A stretch of 64,000 nt of DNA from Chryseolinea sp. H1M3-3 (GTDB lineage: Bacteria; Bacteroidota; Bacteroidia; Cytophagales; Cyclobacteriaceae): contig NZ_JARKMY010000001.1 of assembly GCF_029360725.1 (NCBI RefSeq), forward strand, positions 248,001 to 312,000, read 5' to 3'. The translations under genes were made by a program, and so were the position numbers. How positions within the stretch are numbered: position 1 is the first letter of the stretch; each line of letters begins with the position of its first letter. Shown in pieces: positions 53,718 to 62,964 of this stretch. Under the pieces are notes generated by a model, which was not told the origin of the DNA, searched no databases, and saw nothing but the letters and a program-made list of their open reading frames with translations.

Positions 53718-54188
53718 ATGGCATTTCTTGATAAACTACTCGGCAAAAAGAAAAAACCGGTACTGAAGGCAAAGTGTCCGATCACCAAAGAGTCGATTGA
53801 GGAAGGATTTGGTTTTATGCTTACAACGGCACAAGTAGTGGCGTCCAAAAAATATTGGGATATGGTGATGACGGAACCTGAAACGATGTCGTACACTGTA
53901 TCACATTTCAAAAATCAACCGTCAGGCACGCAAATGAGGAATATGATTTTTGAAAAATATAGCAGCATTGACAAACCATGGATGATATCGGATTCGTGCA
54001 TCAATCTTTTTGAACAAATCGATCGGAATTCCGCACGCGAAAACGCGAAAAAATGGTGGGCAAATGAAGGCTCATACAACCCGGAAAACTCAGGTCCTGC
54101 GCTTGTTGCGCTCGATCCATCAACATATCAATCCCTCAAAGACTATGCTGTGCTGGAGGCCGGCAGGTCTAGAGTAATTTTACATTAA
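53718..54188 (+). CDS. Conserved-looking hypothetical cytosolic protein
   Basis: 156 residues, no signal peptide or membrane helix. A lysine-rich start LDKLLGKKKKPVLKAK, then KCPITKESIEEGFGFMLTTAQVVASKKYWDMV, and a tail with ARENAKKWWANEG and LDPSTYQSLKDYAVLEAG. Two Cys and several Trp, no zinc motif. I do not recognise a family. Clean start, own gap upstream and a terminator downstream support a real gene. Confidence 0.72.
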   Translation: MAFLDKLLGKKKKPVLKAKCPITKESIEEGFGFMLTTAQVVASKKYWDMVMTEPETMSYTVSHFKNQPSGTQMRNMIFEKYSSIDKPWMISDSCINLFEQIDRNSARENAKKWWANEGSYNPENSGPALVALDPSTYQSLKDYAVLEAGRSRVILH

Positions 54189-54213
54189 TTAAAACAGGTT
54201 AGGTTAGGTAGTG

Positions 54214-54247
54214 AAAGCTCAAAGTAAAACAATGCTTTGGGCTTTTT
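54214..54247 (+). terminator. Terminator after the 53.7-kb hypothetical gene
   Basis: AAAGCTCAAAG (54214-54224) pairs with CTTTGGGCTTT (54235-54245) over 11 bp including one G-U pair, loop of ten, then T-run. Also close to the end of the convergent polyprenyl synthase gene. Confidence 0.8.
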
Positions 54248-54273
54248 GCTTTGAAAGAGATCATCATAATGGC

Positions 54274-55248
54274 CTACTTGTTCCTCTCAATGGTAAATTG
54301 AACCAACTGTATAAGCGACTTTTTATAGACTGTTTCAGGAAAGTCGTTTAATAATAGCATCGCTTCCTGATGATATCGGTCCATGGCAGCTACTGCGTAA
54401 GCTAAGCCGCCGGATTTTTTTACGAATTCAATTACTTCTTTCACTTTCCGTGGTTTTTCACTCTCATTCTTTACGATGCTGATGATCTTTCTCTTCTCTG
54501 ACCAACTTGCATGCGAAAGTGCATAAATCAGGGGTAACGTCATCTTCTTTTCCTTGATATCAATGCCTACAGGTTTGCCTATTTCTTGTTCCCCATAGTC
54601 AAATAAATCATCTTTTATTTGAAAGGCCATTCCAATCTTTTCGCCAAACTGGCGCATCCGTTCAACAATGTCTTCACTGGCACCCCCTGAACTAGCCCCT
54701 ACAGCACAACAGGATGCAATTAATGATGCGGTTTTCTGTCTGATGATTTCATAATACACATCTTCTGTAATATCCAGCCGCCTCGACTTTTCGATTTGCA
54801 ACAATTCACCCTCGCTCATTTCGCGAACAGCATCGGTAACAATGCTCAACAAGTTAAAATCTTTGTTTTCAACGGAAAGCATAAGGCCACGGGTCAGAAG
54901 GAAGTCGCCCACCAGAACGGCAACCTTGTTCTTCCATAGCGCATTAACAGAAAAATATCCACGACGATAGTTAGCTTCATCAACAACATCATCATGAACC
55001 AAGGCGGCGGTGTGCAAAAGTTCTATAAGCGATGCACCACGAAAAGTCGATTCACTAATTTTGCCTGTCGTTCCGGCCGACAAGAATACAAACATGGGCC
55101 GCATTTGTTTTCCTTTTCGCTTCACGATGTAACTCATAATTTTATCCAGCAACAGCACATTGCTTTTCATGGAAGCCCGGAATTTCGGCTCAAACTCTTC
55201 CATCTCGCGGGCAATTGGGGCTTTTATGTCTTCCAGGCGTAAAGGCAT
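54274..55248 (-). CDS. Polyprenyl diphosphate synthase (octaprenyl/heptaprenyl type)
   Basis: Elongates allylic diphosphates with IPP, giving a quinone side chain. 324 residues. First Asp-rich motif LVHDDVVDEANYRRG, second QIKDDLFDYG, and GKQMRPMFVFLSAG, KTASLIASCC. The DDxxD layout without a small insertion fits the long-chain IspB-like class; chain length is not readable, but a menaquinone tail is expected here. Confidence 0.92.
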   Translation of the reverse strand: MPLRLEDIKAPIAREMEEFEPKFRASMKSNVLLLDKIMSYIVKRKGKQMRPMFVFLSAGTTGKISESTFRGASLIELLHTAALVHDDVVDEANYRRGYFSVNALWKNKVAVLVGDFLLTRGLMLSVENKDFNLLSIVTDAVREMSEGELLQIEKSRRLDITEDVYYEIIRQKTASLIASCCAVGASSGGASEDIVERMRQFGEKIGMAFQIKDDLFDYGEQEIGKPVGIDIKEKKMTLPLIYALSHASWSEKRKIISIVKNESEKPRKVKEVIEFVKKSGGLAYAVAAMDRYHQEAMLLLNDFPETVYKKSLIQLVQFTIERNK

Positions 55249-55270
55249 GCGGCGGCAATTATACGGAAAA

Positions 55271-55302
55271 GTTTAAAGTTTAAATTAGGTTTAAGGTTTA
55301 AA
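55271..55302. repeat. Four GTTTAA repeats upstream of polyprenyl synthase
   Basis: GTTTAAA at 55271 and 55278, GTTTAAG at 55289, GTTTAAA at 55296: spacing 7, 11, 7 bp. In the 199-bp gap between the divergent polyprenyl synthase and corA genes. May be an AT-rich promoter region or an operator array. Confidence 0.4.
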
Positions 55303-55447
55303 GTCTCGCGTCAAAAAATTTTGTCCGCATAGAAGTAGGTTAGTGATCTAAGATTATAAAATGAATTGTAACTTCTCACCAAATTTCAAACATCTCATGC
55401 ATTTTTTACTTATACAAGTGACTCTAAACCCATTAAACTAATTCCGC

Positions 55448-56461
55448 GTGAGTAAGAAAAAACCTGTTCCATTGAATCATACTGCTAAGGTCATTCTTGA
55501 ATTGATTACATATAACCGCGAAACTTATAGCAAGTTTGATGAGCTGACAACTGAAGAGTTATGTAAAAAACTTCAACCCGGTCAGGTTAACTGGGTAAAT
55601 GTAGATGGCCTTGGCAACCTTGAAATTATTGAAAAGCTGCAAGTGCATTTTGGACTTCACGCATTGCTCATTGATGATGTGCTGAATGACCAGCGTCCGA
55701 AATCAGAAGAATATGAAGATTATCTTTTTTTTACACTCAAAATGCTGTACCGGATCGATAATACCGGTATTGATTATGAACAGATCAGCTTTGTGCTTGG
55801 CAAAGATTTTCTGATTTCATTTCAGGAAAAGGAAGGGGATTTGTTCGATGGATTTCGGGAACGCATCCGGCTTGACCAAGGCAAGGTAAGGAAGAAACAT
55901 TCCGATTATTTATTGTACCGGCTGATCGATATCATTGTCGATAACTACTATAATGTACTTGACAGGATAGGAGATCTTATTGAAGAAACGGAAGACGACG
56001 CTTACGAAAATCCATCGAATCAATCATTTTATAAAATCCAATCACTTAAAAAAGAAGTCATCTTTCTACGGAAAGCGCTGTATCCGCTCCGGGAAGCGTT
56101 GAGCAAGGTCGTAAAAGGTGAATCAGAGTTTATCAAAGAAGAGAATTTACCTTACTTCGCCGATGTTTACGATCATGTGGCACATCTGATCGATTCTCTT
56201 GAAACCTATAAAGATTTAACCTCAAGTCTTCTTGATATTCATATCAACGCCATGAACACCCGCATGAATGAAGTCATGAAAGTGTTAACGGTGATATCGA
56301 CCATCTTTATGCCGCTTACTTTTATTGTTGGTGTATATGGAATGAATTTCGAGTACCTGCCGGAACTTCAATGGCGATGGGGGTATTATATAGTGTGGGG
56401 CGTGATGCTCGCCATCGTGGTCGCCATGCTGCTGTTTTTCAAACGGAAAAAATGGTTTTAG
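55448..56461 (+). CDS. corA: Magnesium/cobalt transporter CorA
   Basis: 337 residues from GTG 55448. A large cytoplasmic N-terminal domain (FGLHALLIDDVLNDQRPKSEEYEDY, IDLIEETEDD) leads to two C-terminal membrane helices with the GMN motif YGMNFEYLP. Forms a pentameric Mg2+ channel. Its stop overlaps by 4 bp the stop of the convergent CNNM/CorC-like gene, possibly a Mg2+ efflux partner. Confidence 0.94.
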   Translation: MSKKKPVPLNHTAKVILELITYNRETYSKFDELTTEELCKKLQPGQVNWVNVDGLGNLEIIEKLQVHFGLHALLIDDVLNDQRPKSEEYEDYLFFTLKMLYRIDNTGIDYEQISFVLGKDFLISFQEKEGDLFDGFRERIRLDQGKVRKKHSDYLLYRLIDIIVDNYYNVLDRIGDLIEETEDDAYENPSNQSFYKIQSLKKEVIFLRKALYPLREALSKVVKGESEFIKEENLPYFADVYDHVAHLIDSLETYKDLTSSLLDIHINAMNTRMNEVMKVLTVISTIFMPLTFIVGVYGMNFEYLPELQWRWGYYIVWGVMLAIVVAMLLFFKRKKWF

Positions 56462-57753
56462 TCCGTCGGTGTTTCGGTTTCCAATTTTATTTCTACGATT
56501 TCCGGAAGCGTCTTATTCAGTTTTATGATCTTGAATTTATACCCTGACAAGCTAAACGTATCGCCTTCCTTAATCGACGGCTTATAATAGGTTATCATTC
56601 CTGATAATGTTTCATAATCTTCTGATTCCGGAAACGGCACTTCAATAAATTTATTAATGTCGTGTATGGAAGATTGCGCTACTACGTGATAGATCTGCTT
56701 ATCAAGCAATGTGACAATCTGTTGTTCATGATCGTGTTCGTCCTGAATTTCACCCACCAATTCTTCCAAAATATCTTCCAGTGTAACAATGCCTATAGTG
56801 CCACCGAATTCACTTACGACGATCGCCATCTGCGTTTTTCTCCTTTGAAACTCCCGCAATAAAGCATCGATGGGTTTCGATTCCGGAATAAAATGTGCCG
56901 GCCTCATGACGTCTTTTAACCCTTTGCCTGTACGCTGAAAATATGCCGTGATAACATCTTTTGCATGAACAATACCAGTGATCTCATCGAGGGAATTTTC
57001 AAAGACAGGGTATCGCGAATATCCTTCCTTTAAAATAAGATCCATAGTTTCCTGGATGGTAAGGTCTGCTTTCAATCCGCTGATTTTTACCCGAGGCACC
57101 ATCACTTGTCTTACAATCCGGTCATCAAAATCAAATACATTTTGAATTAATTCACGTTCGGCAGATTCTATGGCTCCCCCCTCTTCACTTTCCGCGATAA
57201 TCAGTCTTAATTCTTCCTCTGAATGGATTTCCTGCTCATTGATAGGTTTAACACCAAAGATTTTCAGGATAATATTTGCAAATCCGTTGAGTAACCAAAT
57301 GAATGGTTTGAAAACCATATAGAAAACTTTTAAGGGAACGGAGACCTTCAGAGAAGTAGACGTTGGATAACGAATAGCTAATGATTTTGGAGCAAGTTCG
57401 CCGAAAACAATGTGCAATACTGTGAGCACGGCGAAGGCTAATGGCAAAGCAATATTATGCGCTAACGAGTCGCTTATGGGTAGCCCTAACGAGGACATAA
57501 AACTTAAAATTATTCTGGACATAACATCTTCGCCTACCCATCCCAACCCCAGGCTGGCTAATGTTATTCCCAACTGTGTTGCTGCCAGGTAGCCGTCGAG
57601 GTTTTCGATGATGTTTTCTGCTGCGCGCTTGGCTAAATTTCCTTTTTCCAATGCTATCTGAGACGAGCGTACTTTCACGATGGCAAACTCGGCCGCCACG
57701 AAAAAACCATTTAACAAAACAAGAAGAAGGGTTACAATAACATCAAAGGCCAT
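56458..57753 (-). CDS. CNNM/CorC-type hemolysin-family membrane protein
   Basis: 431 residues. DUF21/CNNM membrane domain (about 1-170: NGFFVAAEFAIVKVRSSQI, YLAATQLGITLASLGLGWVGE), a CBS pair (about 205-325: VMVPRVKISGLKADLTIQE, HFIPESKPIDALLREFQ), and a CorC_HlyC domain at the C-terminus (YETLSGMITYY). Family members act in Mg2+/Co2+ transport. The name hemolysin is historical. Possible regulator or counterpart of CorA. Confidence 0.93.
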   Translation of the reverse strand: MAFDVIVTLLLVLLNGFFVAAEFAIVKVRSSQIALEKGNLAKRAAENIIENLDGYLAATQLGITLASLGLGWVGEDVMSRIILSFMSSLGLPISDSLAHNIALPLAFAVLTVLHIVFGELAPKSLAIRYPTSTSLKVSVPLKVFYMVFKPFIWLLNGFANIILKIFGVKPINEQEIHSEEELRLIIAESEEGGAIESAERELIQNVFDFDDRIVRQVMVPRVKISGLKADLTIQETMDLILKEGYSRYPVFENSLDEITGIVHAKDVITAYFQRTGKGLKDVMRPAHFIPESKPIDALLREFQRRKTQMAIVVSEFGGTIGIVTLEDILEELVGEIQDEHDHEQQIVTLLDKQIYHVVAQSSIHDINKFIEVPFPESEDYETLSGMITYYKPSIKEGDTFSLSGYKFKIIKLNKTLPEIVEIKLETETPTD

Positions 57754-57866
57754 ACTATTTCACTCTCAGCAAAGGTAGTAAGAAACTAAAGGCACGGCGA
57801 TTTATATAGTTCAAAGCACCTAAAACGCCCATAGTCAGTGTGTTAGAAAGATTTCGGCAATAAAAA

Positions 57867-57886
57867 AACCCCTGCAAAGAGGGGTT
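57867..57886 (-). terminator. Terminator of the coiled-coil lipoprotein gene
   Basis: Perfect 7-bp stem AACCCCT (57867-57873) with AGGGGTT (57880-57886), six-base loop; on the minus strand TTTTTTT follows. Confidence 0.85.
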
Positions 57887-57905
57887 CTTTTCTGTTAAAC
57901 TTTGT

Positions 57906-58652
57906 TTAAAGTTTTTTCTCGAGTGCGGTAATGTTATCCTGAGCCTCATTTTTTCCCAATGACAATGCTTTCTTATAAAGCTCTACAGCTTCTCTAAGCG
58001 TTTCCTTCTTTTTGCGTGGAGCAAGTTTAGTGCGGTTCGCAGCTTCTTCCACCGCCTGAGCTCTGGCGTAGTATGCATCCGCTTCAGTCATCTTGCTTTG
58101 AATCATCAACTCCTGAACACGTGCTTCAATTAAAGCAAGTTCCTGTGTTTTTGTCTCAATTTGACTTTGCTTGTCGGTGAGCTCTGCTTCCTGCATACCA
58201 ACAGTTGTAATCAGGTTTTGATTTTCATTTCTGTACTTTTCAACTTGTTCCTGCAAGTCGGCAATTTCCTTTGTTTTGGATTCCAGATCTGATCTTAGTT
58301 TTTTAATCGTCTTAGAAAACGCATTTGAGCTTGCTTTGGAATCCTTCAGTGTTTTTTCGAGATCGTCAATTTTTTTCTGGGTGTCTTTAACATAACCGTT
58401 AATATCTTTCATCCGGTCTTTGTAGTCAGCAAAAGTTGTTCCTTCCACCATGTTAACTCTTAGCAACTGACGGCTCGCATCGATGGAATCCATCATCACC
58501 CCTACTTCCGTTAACGTTTCCGCCATCTTTTGGCTCGTCTCGAGTTCCAACGTTAAGGAATCTACTTTCGTTTGTAACTGCTCTTTCTCTTTGGCGCCGC
58601 ATCCCGCCATCAGTGCCGCGATTGGTATAACAAAAATAAGTTTTGAGGTCAT
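57906..58652 (-). CDS. Coiled-coil lipoprotein
   Basis: 248 residues. Signal peptide ends in lipobox LMAGC (Cys18). Most of the mature chain is heptad coiled coil (about 22-185), followed by a short TPR-like C-terminus (ADAYYARAQAVEEAA, LREAVELYKKALSLGKNEAQDNI). No family name is known to me. It probably lies at the inner face of the outer membrane as a structural or scaffolding protein. Confidence 0.82.
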   Translation of the reverse strand: MTSKLIFVIPIAALMAGCGAKEKEQLQTKVDSLTLELETSQKMAETLTEVGVMMDSIDASRQLLRVNMVEGTTFADYKDRMKDINGYVKDTQKKIDDLEKTLKDSKASSNAFSKTIKKLRSDLESKTKEIADLQEQVEKYRNENQNLITTVGMQEAELTDKQSQIETKTQELALIEARVQELMIQSKMTEADAYYARAQAVEEAANRTKLAPRKKKETLREAVELYKKALSLGKNEAQDNITALEKKL

Positions 58653-58792
58653 AGGAGGTTGATTTAGTTTATAAGCAAAAATACGGTTGATTTGTTTTTA
58701 ATATGGCTTCACGTGCCAAAATATTTTTTTATGACGTTGATTTGCTTTTTATTACGCCAATTGAACAACCCTAACATTCTTGGGTTTTCTTT

Positions 58793-58821
58793 TTGGGTTT
58801 ATCCAAAGGAATTTAAATTTG
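58793..58821 (+). promoter_or_regulatory. Predicted promoter of the NDH-2/kup pair
   Basis: TTG (58793-58795), 18 bp, TAAATTTG (58814-58821), a full match to TTG-N17-23-TAnnTTTG. About 32 bp before the NDH-2 start. Confidence 0.62.
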
Positions 58822-58852
58822 CCCCTGTTTTGAAAGATCACATTAATCATTC

Positions 58853-60160
58853 ATGCCCAAATTAATAACAACGCGAACCCGCATCGCTGACCTGGGCAAG
58901 CCTCGAGTTATTATCATTGGTGGAGGTTTCGGTGGTTTAGAAGTTGCCAAAGGACTAAATGGACTGAAGGCTCAAACGGTGCTCTTCGATAAATATAATC
59001 ATCATTGTTTTCAACCCTTGCTTTATCAAGTTGCTACTTCAGGACTTGAGACGAGTTCAATTGTCTTTCCTTTTCGTAAACGTTTTGCCAACCAAGCGGA
59101 CTTCTTTTTTCGGATGGGCGAAGTGACGCAAATAAAACCTGAGGAAAATTATATTGAAACGTCTATCGGTGGCATCCGGTACGATTACCTTGTGATTGCC
59201 AATGGTGCTACAACGAATTTCTACGGTATGAAAGACGTTGAGCTGCATGCCTTTCCTATGAAGACCATTATCGATGCCATAAAACTGAGAAATATTATTA
59301 TCCGGAATTTTGAGACTGCATTGTTGACTGATGACCCGGAGATGATGAACAGTTTGATGGACATTGTTATCGTCGGCGGCGGACCCACAGGAGTTGAACT
59401 GGCAGGAGCATTGGCAGAATTAAAAACGCATGTCTTCCCTAACGATTATAAAGAACTGGAGTTAAAAAATATGGATATCCATTTGGTGGAGGCAACGCCA
59501 CGGCTGCTCAATGGCATGTCTGAAATAGCATCGAAAAAAGCACTGCAATACCTGCAAGGTATGGGCGTTAAGGTTCATCTGAGCTATGCGGTAAAATCTT
59601 ATGATGGCCATGAAGTTGTTTTTAATTCCGGAGAAAAGTTAATCACACGCAATGTCATTTGGGCTGCGGGTGTAAAAGGTCAGCCGATCGCCGGTATTAA
59701 TGCGGAAGCCATTGGACGTGCAGGAAGAATACAGGTAGACGAATACAACCGCGTGAAAGGACATGAAAACATATTTGCCATTGGCGATGCAGGTATCATG
59801 GAAAACGGTGATCCAAAGTTTCCAAAAGGTCACCCACAGGTTGCACCGCCTGCTATGCAGCAGGGAAAGTTAGTGGCACGAAACATTAAGCGATTGATTA
59901 ACGGGCAACCCTTACAACCTTTCCGGTACAAGGATCAGGGCTCTATGGCTACCGTTGGAAGAAACCGCGCCGTGGTGGATTTGAAAGCCTTCAAGACTCA
60001 GGGAGTTTTCGCGTGGTTCATCTGGATGTTTGTTCATTTAATTTCACTCATAGGCTTCAGGAATAAATTCTTTGTATTGCTCTCCTGGCTATGGAGTTAT
60101 TTCTCTTACGATAAGAGTAACCGATTAATAATGGCCCGTCCAAAAGACGGAGTTCAGTAA
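58853..60160 (+). CDS. Type II NADH:quinone oxidoreductase (NDH-2)
   Basis: Non-pumping flavoenzyme that passes electrons from NADH to quinone. 435 residues. FAD site VIIIGGGFGGLEVAKGL at about residue 20, second dinucleotide site IVIVGGGPTGVELAGAL near 175, FAIGDAG, and VAPPAMQQGKLVARNI. The C-terminus has a hydrophobic stretch (FAWFIWMFVHLISLIG) that anchors it to the membrane. With Na+-NQR it gives the cell two NADH entry routes. Confidence 0.93.
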   Translation: MPKLITTRTRIADLGKPRVIIIGGGFGGLEVAKGLNGLKAQTVLFDKYNHHCFQPLLYQVATSGLETSSIVFPFRKRFANQADFFFRMGEVTQIKPEENYIETSIGGIRYDYLVIANGATTNFYGMKDVELHAFPMKTIIDAIKLRNIIIRNFETALLTDDPEMMNSLMDIVIVGGGPTGVELAGALAELKTHVFPNDYKELELKNMDIHLVEATPRLLNGMSEIASKKALQYLQGMGVKVHLSYAVKSYDGHEVVFNSGEKLITRNVIWAAGVKGQPIAGINAEAIGRAGRIQVDEYNRVKGHENIFAIGDAGIMENGDPKFPKGHPQVAPPAMQQGKLVARNIKRLINGQPLQPFRYKDQGSMATVGRNRAVVDLKAFKTQGVFAWFIWMFVHLISLIGFRNKFFVLLSWLWSYFSYDKSNRLIMARPKDGVQ

Positions 60161-60161
60161 C

Positions 60162-62117
60162 ATGGCAACCACCAACGACAAGCATCTTCCCTCTTTATCC
60201 GCAGCCGGCGTTTTAATTTCATTAGGTATCATTTACGGAGATATTGGAACATCACCGATTTATACTTTTAGATTCATTGTAGGCGAACATGTTATCACGG
60301 AAGAATTAATTTTTGGTGGCCTCTCTTGTGTATTCTGGACGCTTACACTGATCACAACCATCAAATACGTCTATTTCGCGTTGAATGCTGATAACCGTGG
60401 TGAAGGTGGAATTTTTGCACTCTACGCATTGGTACGCCGTTATAAGGCAAAGTGGGTTATCTATCCAGCCATTATAGGCTGTGCAACACTGATTTCGGAT
60501 GGATTTATAACGCCTGCCATAAGCGTCACTTCGGCTATCGAAGGCTTGCGACTGCTTCATCCTGTATCTCTTAATACGATTATCACGATTGTGATTATCA
60601 TCCTTGTGGCGCTATTCCTGTTCCAACAGTTCGGAAGTGGCGTGGTCGGCAAAACTTTTGGTCCGGTTATGCTGGCTTGGTTTCTCTACATAGCCATTAT
60701 TGGCGCTATTCCACTTGTCCAAAATCTGGAGGTCTTGAAAGCGCTTAATCCTGTCTATGCTTTTAATCTGCTAGTGAAGTATCCAGGCGGGTTTTGGATT
60801 CTTGGCGCTGTTTTTTTATGTACAACGGGAGCCGAGGCTATGTATTCTGACTTAGGGCACGTTGGCAAAGCGAATATCCGCGTCAGTTGGATATTTGTTA
60901 AGGTGGCGTTGCTAATAAGTTATTTCGGTCAGGGAGCGTGGCTTTTGGAGCACAGAGGATCGACACTCAACGGGAAAATTCCATTTTTTGAAATCATGCC
61001 CGGTGGCCTATTAATTTTTGGAATCATCATTGCCACTTTTGCCACCATTATTGCGAGTCAGGCGTTGATCTCTGGAACTTTTACACTGGTAAATGAAGCG
61101 ATGAAATTGAAACTCTGGCCGGCTACCCGTGTTCGCTATCCAAGCCAGGTCAAGGGCCAGATTTATGTTCCCGCAGTTAACTGGATATTGATGGTGGGAT
61201 GCATCCTCGTGGTGTTAATTTTTAAAGAAACCAGAAGAATGGAAGGTGCTTACGGCCTCGCCATTACCTTCGACATGTTGATGACTTCGTCGCTGCTTGT
61301 TTTTTATTTTGCAGTGTCCAGAAAATCTACCGTAAGGGCTATTGGCATGGGCTTGTTGTTCTTCTCCATAGAAGGTGCATTCCTCGTTTCAAATCTTAGC
61401 AAATTCAGCCATGGCGGTTGGTTCACCTTTATGATAGCATCCTTATTCTTTTTGATGATGTTCATTTTGCTTCGTGCCAGGAGGTTGCGTGAGCTGCATA
61501 CTGAGTTTGTTGATTTAAAACATTATGTAGGTATGATCCAGGATTTGCAGTCGGACAACACCGTGCCCAAAGAAGCAACCAATCTGGTTTATCTGGCCGT
61601 GGCTGACAGCAAGCGATATATTGACTCGAACATCATTTACTCAATCTTTAAGAAGCGGCCCAAGCGTGCCGATATTTATTGGTTTTTGCATGTCGATACC
61701 GTTGACAGTCCTTTTACCAGTAAGTATTCCGTTGACACCATCATTCCAAAAAAGTGTTTTTTTATCAGGATGCGATTAGGATTTAAAACGGATCACCGGG
61801 TTAACCTACTCTTCAATAAGATCATCCACGAAATGGCCGATGCCGGCGAGATAGATCTTGTGAGTCCGTATCCTTCGCTGCATAAGTACAGCATGATGGG
61901 CGACTTTAAATTTGTCATCATTCATTCATGGGCTTCTTCCGACAGTGAGATTTCGAGTTTCGACCGTGTAATTATTCAGGGATACAGACTTTTGAAACAA
62001 CACAGTCTTTCAACGGAAGAGCTATATGGAATTGAGGCAGCCAACCTTGAAATTGAAAAAGTACCTATTCAGGTAGGCCCTGTAGCGAAGGTTAAAATCA
62101 AACGGGAAAAAGATTAG
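60162..62117 (+). CDS. kup: Potassium uptake protein Kup
   Basis: 651 residues. KUP/HAK/KT family K+ importer with about 12 membrane helices (ISLGIIYGDIGTSPIYTFRF near the start, DNRGEGGIFALYAL, TGAEAMYSDLGHVG) and a soluble C-terminus of about 190 residues. Usually H+-coupled. It starts one base after the NDH-2 stop, so both are co-transcribed. Confidence 0.95.
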   Translation: MATTNDKHLPSLSAAGVLISLGIIYGDIGTSPIYTFRFIVGEHVITEELIFGGLSCVFWTLTLITTIKYVYFALNADNRGEGGIFALYALVRRYKAKWVIYPAIIGCATLISDGFITPAISVTSAIEGLRLLHPVSLNTIITIVIIILVALFLFQQFGSGVVGKTFGPVMLAWFLYIAIIGAIPLVQNLEVLKALNPVYAFNLLVKYPGGFWILGAVFLCTTGAEAMYSDLGHVGKANIRVSWIFVKVALLISYFGQGAWLLEHRGSTLNGKIPFFEIMPGGLLIFGIIIATFATIIASQALISGTFTLVNEAMKLKLWPATRVRYPSQVKGQIYVPAVNWILMVGCILVVLIFKETRRMEGAYGLAITFDMLMTSSLLVFYFAVSRKSTVRAIGMGLLFFSIEGAFLVSNLSKFSHGGWFTFMIASLFFLMMFILLRARRLRELHTEFVDLKHYVGMIQDLQSDNTVPKEATNLVYLAVADSKRYIDSNIIYSIFKKRPKRADIYWFLHVDTVDSPFTSKYSVDTIIPKKCFFIRMRLGFKTDHRVNLLFNKIIHEMADAGEIDLVSPYPSLHKYSMMGDFKFVIIHSWASSDSEISSFDRVIIQGYRLLKQHSLSTEELYGIEAANLEIEKVPIQVGPVAKVKIKREKD

Positions 62118-62169
62118 TAATATTTCCTCGCAATAAAACGCTGTAGATGGGTGTCAGTATCCATTATTG

Positions 62170-62700
62170 TCAATGCAGATTTTCTATAGATTGAATAAAT
62201 GAAGCCATCGTTCGTTTTAATTCTTCAATCGTCTGTTGATCACCTGCTGCTTTAAATTTTGCACGCGCTCCTTGGATCAGGAGTTTCGATGAAGGTGGGA
62301 GCCGCGCCCCCAACGTATGCAAGATAAGTGTGAGTGATTCGTAGGTTTTTTCTCCCAGGCCAGAAGCAACGATCAAGGCTACTGGTTTTTCAGAAAATAC
62401 GGTTGTGGATACTGTCCACTCTAGCGCGTTTTTCAGAATTGCAGGCGGACTAAAAACGTATTCTGGTGTACAGATAATTACGCCATCGGCGTCCGATACT
62501 TCCTGGCGGAATTTCGCAACACTCTCTGCGAGATTGTCGTCGCCAAGATCTGGATTAAAATGCGGCAGCTGTGACAGGTCTGAACAGATTTTCAGGTCTA
62601 ACTTGTCAGCGTAGAGATCAGCTATGTTTTGTAAAATAGCTTGGTTAATAGACTGTGTTCGGACGCTTCCCGGAATCCCTAAGATTTTTTTCTTGGCCAT
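62170..62700 (-). CDS. NADPH-dependent FMN reductase
   Basis: 176 residues from ATG 62700. Flavodoxin-like fold with the phosphate-binding loop GIPGSVRTQSINQAIL, and IICTPEYVFSPPAILKNALEW, typical of the NADPH-dependent FMN reductase/chromate reductase group. Substrate and partner unknown. Convergent with kup. Confidence 0.9.
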   Translation of the reverse strand: MAKKKILGIPGSVRTQSINQAILQNIADLYADKLDLKICSDLSQLPHFNPDLGDDNLAESVAKFRQEVSDADGVIICTPEYVFSPPAILKNALEWTVSTTVFSEKPVALIVASGLGEKTYESLTLILHTLGARLPPSSKLLIQGARAKFKAAGDQQTIEELKRTMASFIQSIENLH

Positions 62701-62964
62701 GAACAATACGTTTCGCAAAATTCAAAAAAGAGATCTCGCTGTTTCCTTTAAAAAAATAAGTTTCACGCAACCGGTTGTGTAAACGTTTCTTAAAAAATAT
62801 TACAATTACAAGAATTTTTTTTTACATTCGATTGCCCAATTTCTGTTTTAACAAACTAATCATCAAATATGAAGAGATAATTACGGCGTAACCCTATCTA
62901 CACGGGGTCAAGGCTGCCCCTTGCAGATCATTTTAAAAATTATTATTCAAACCCTAACCAAAAT

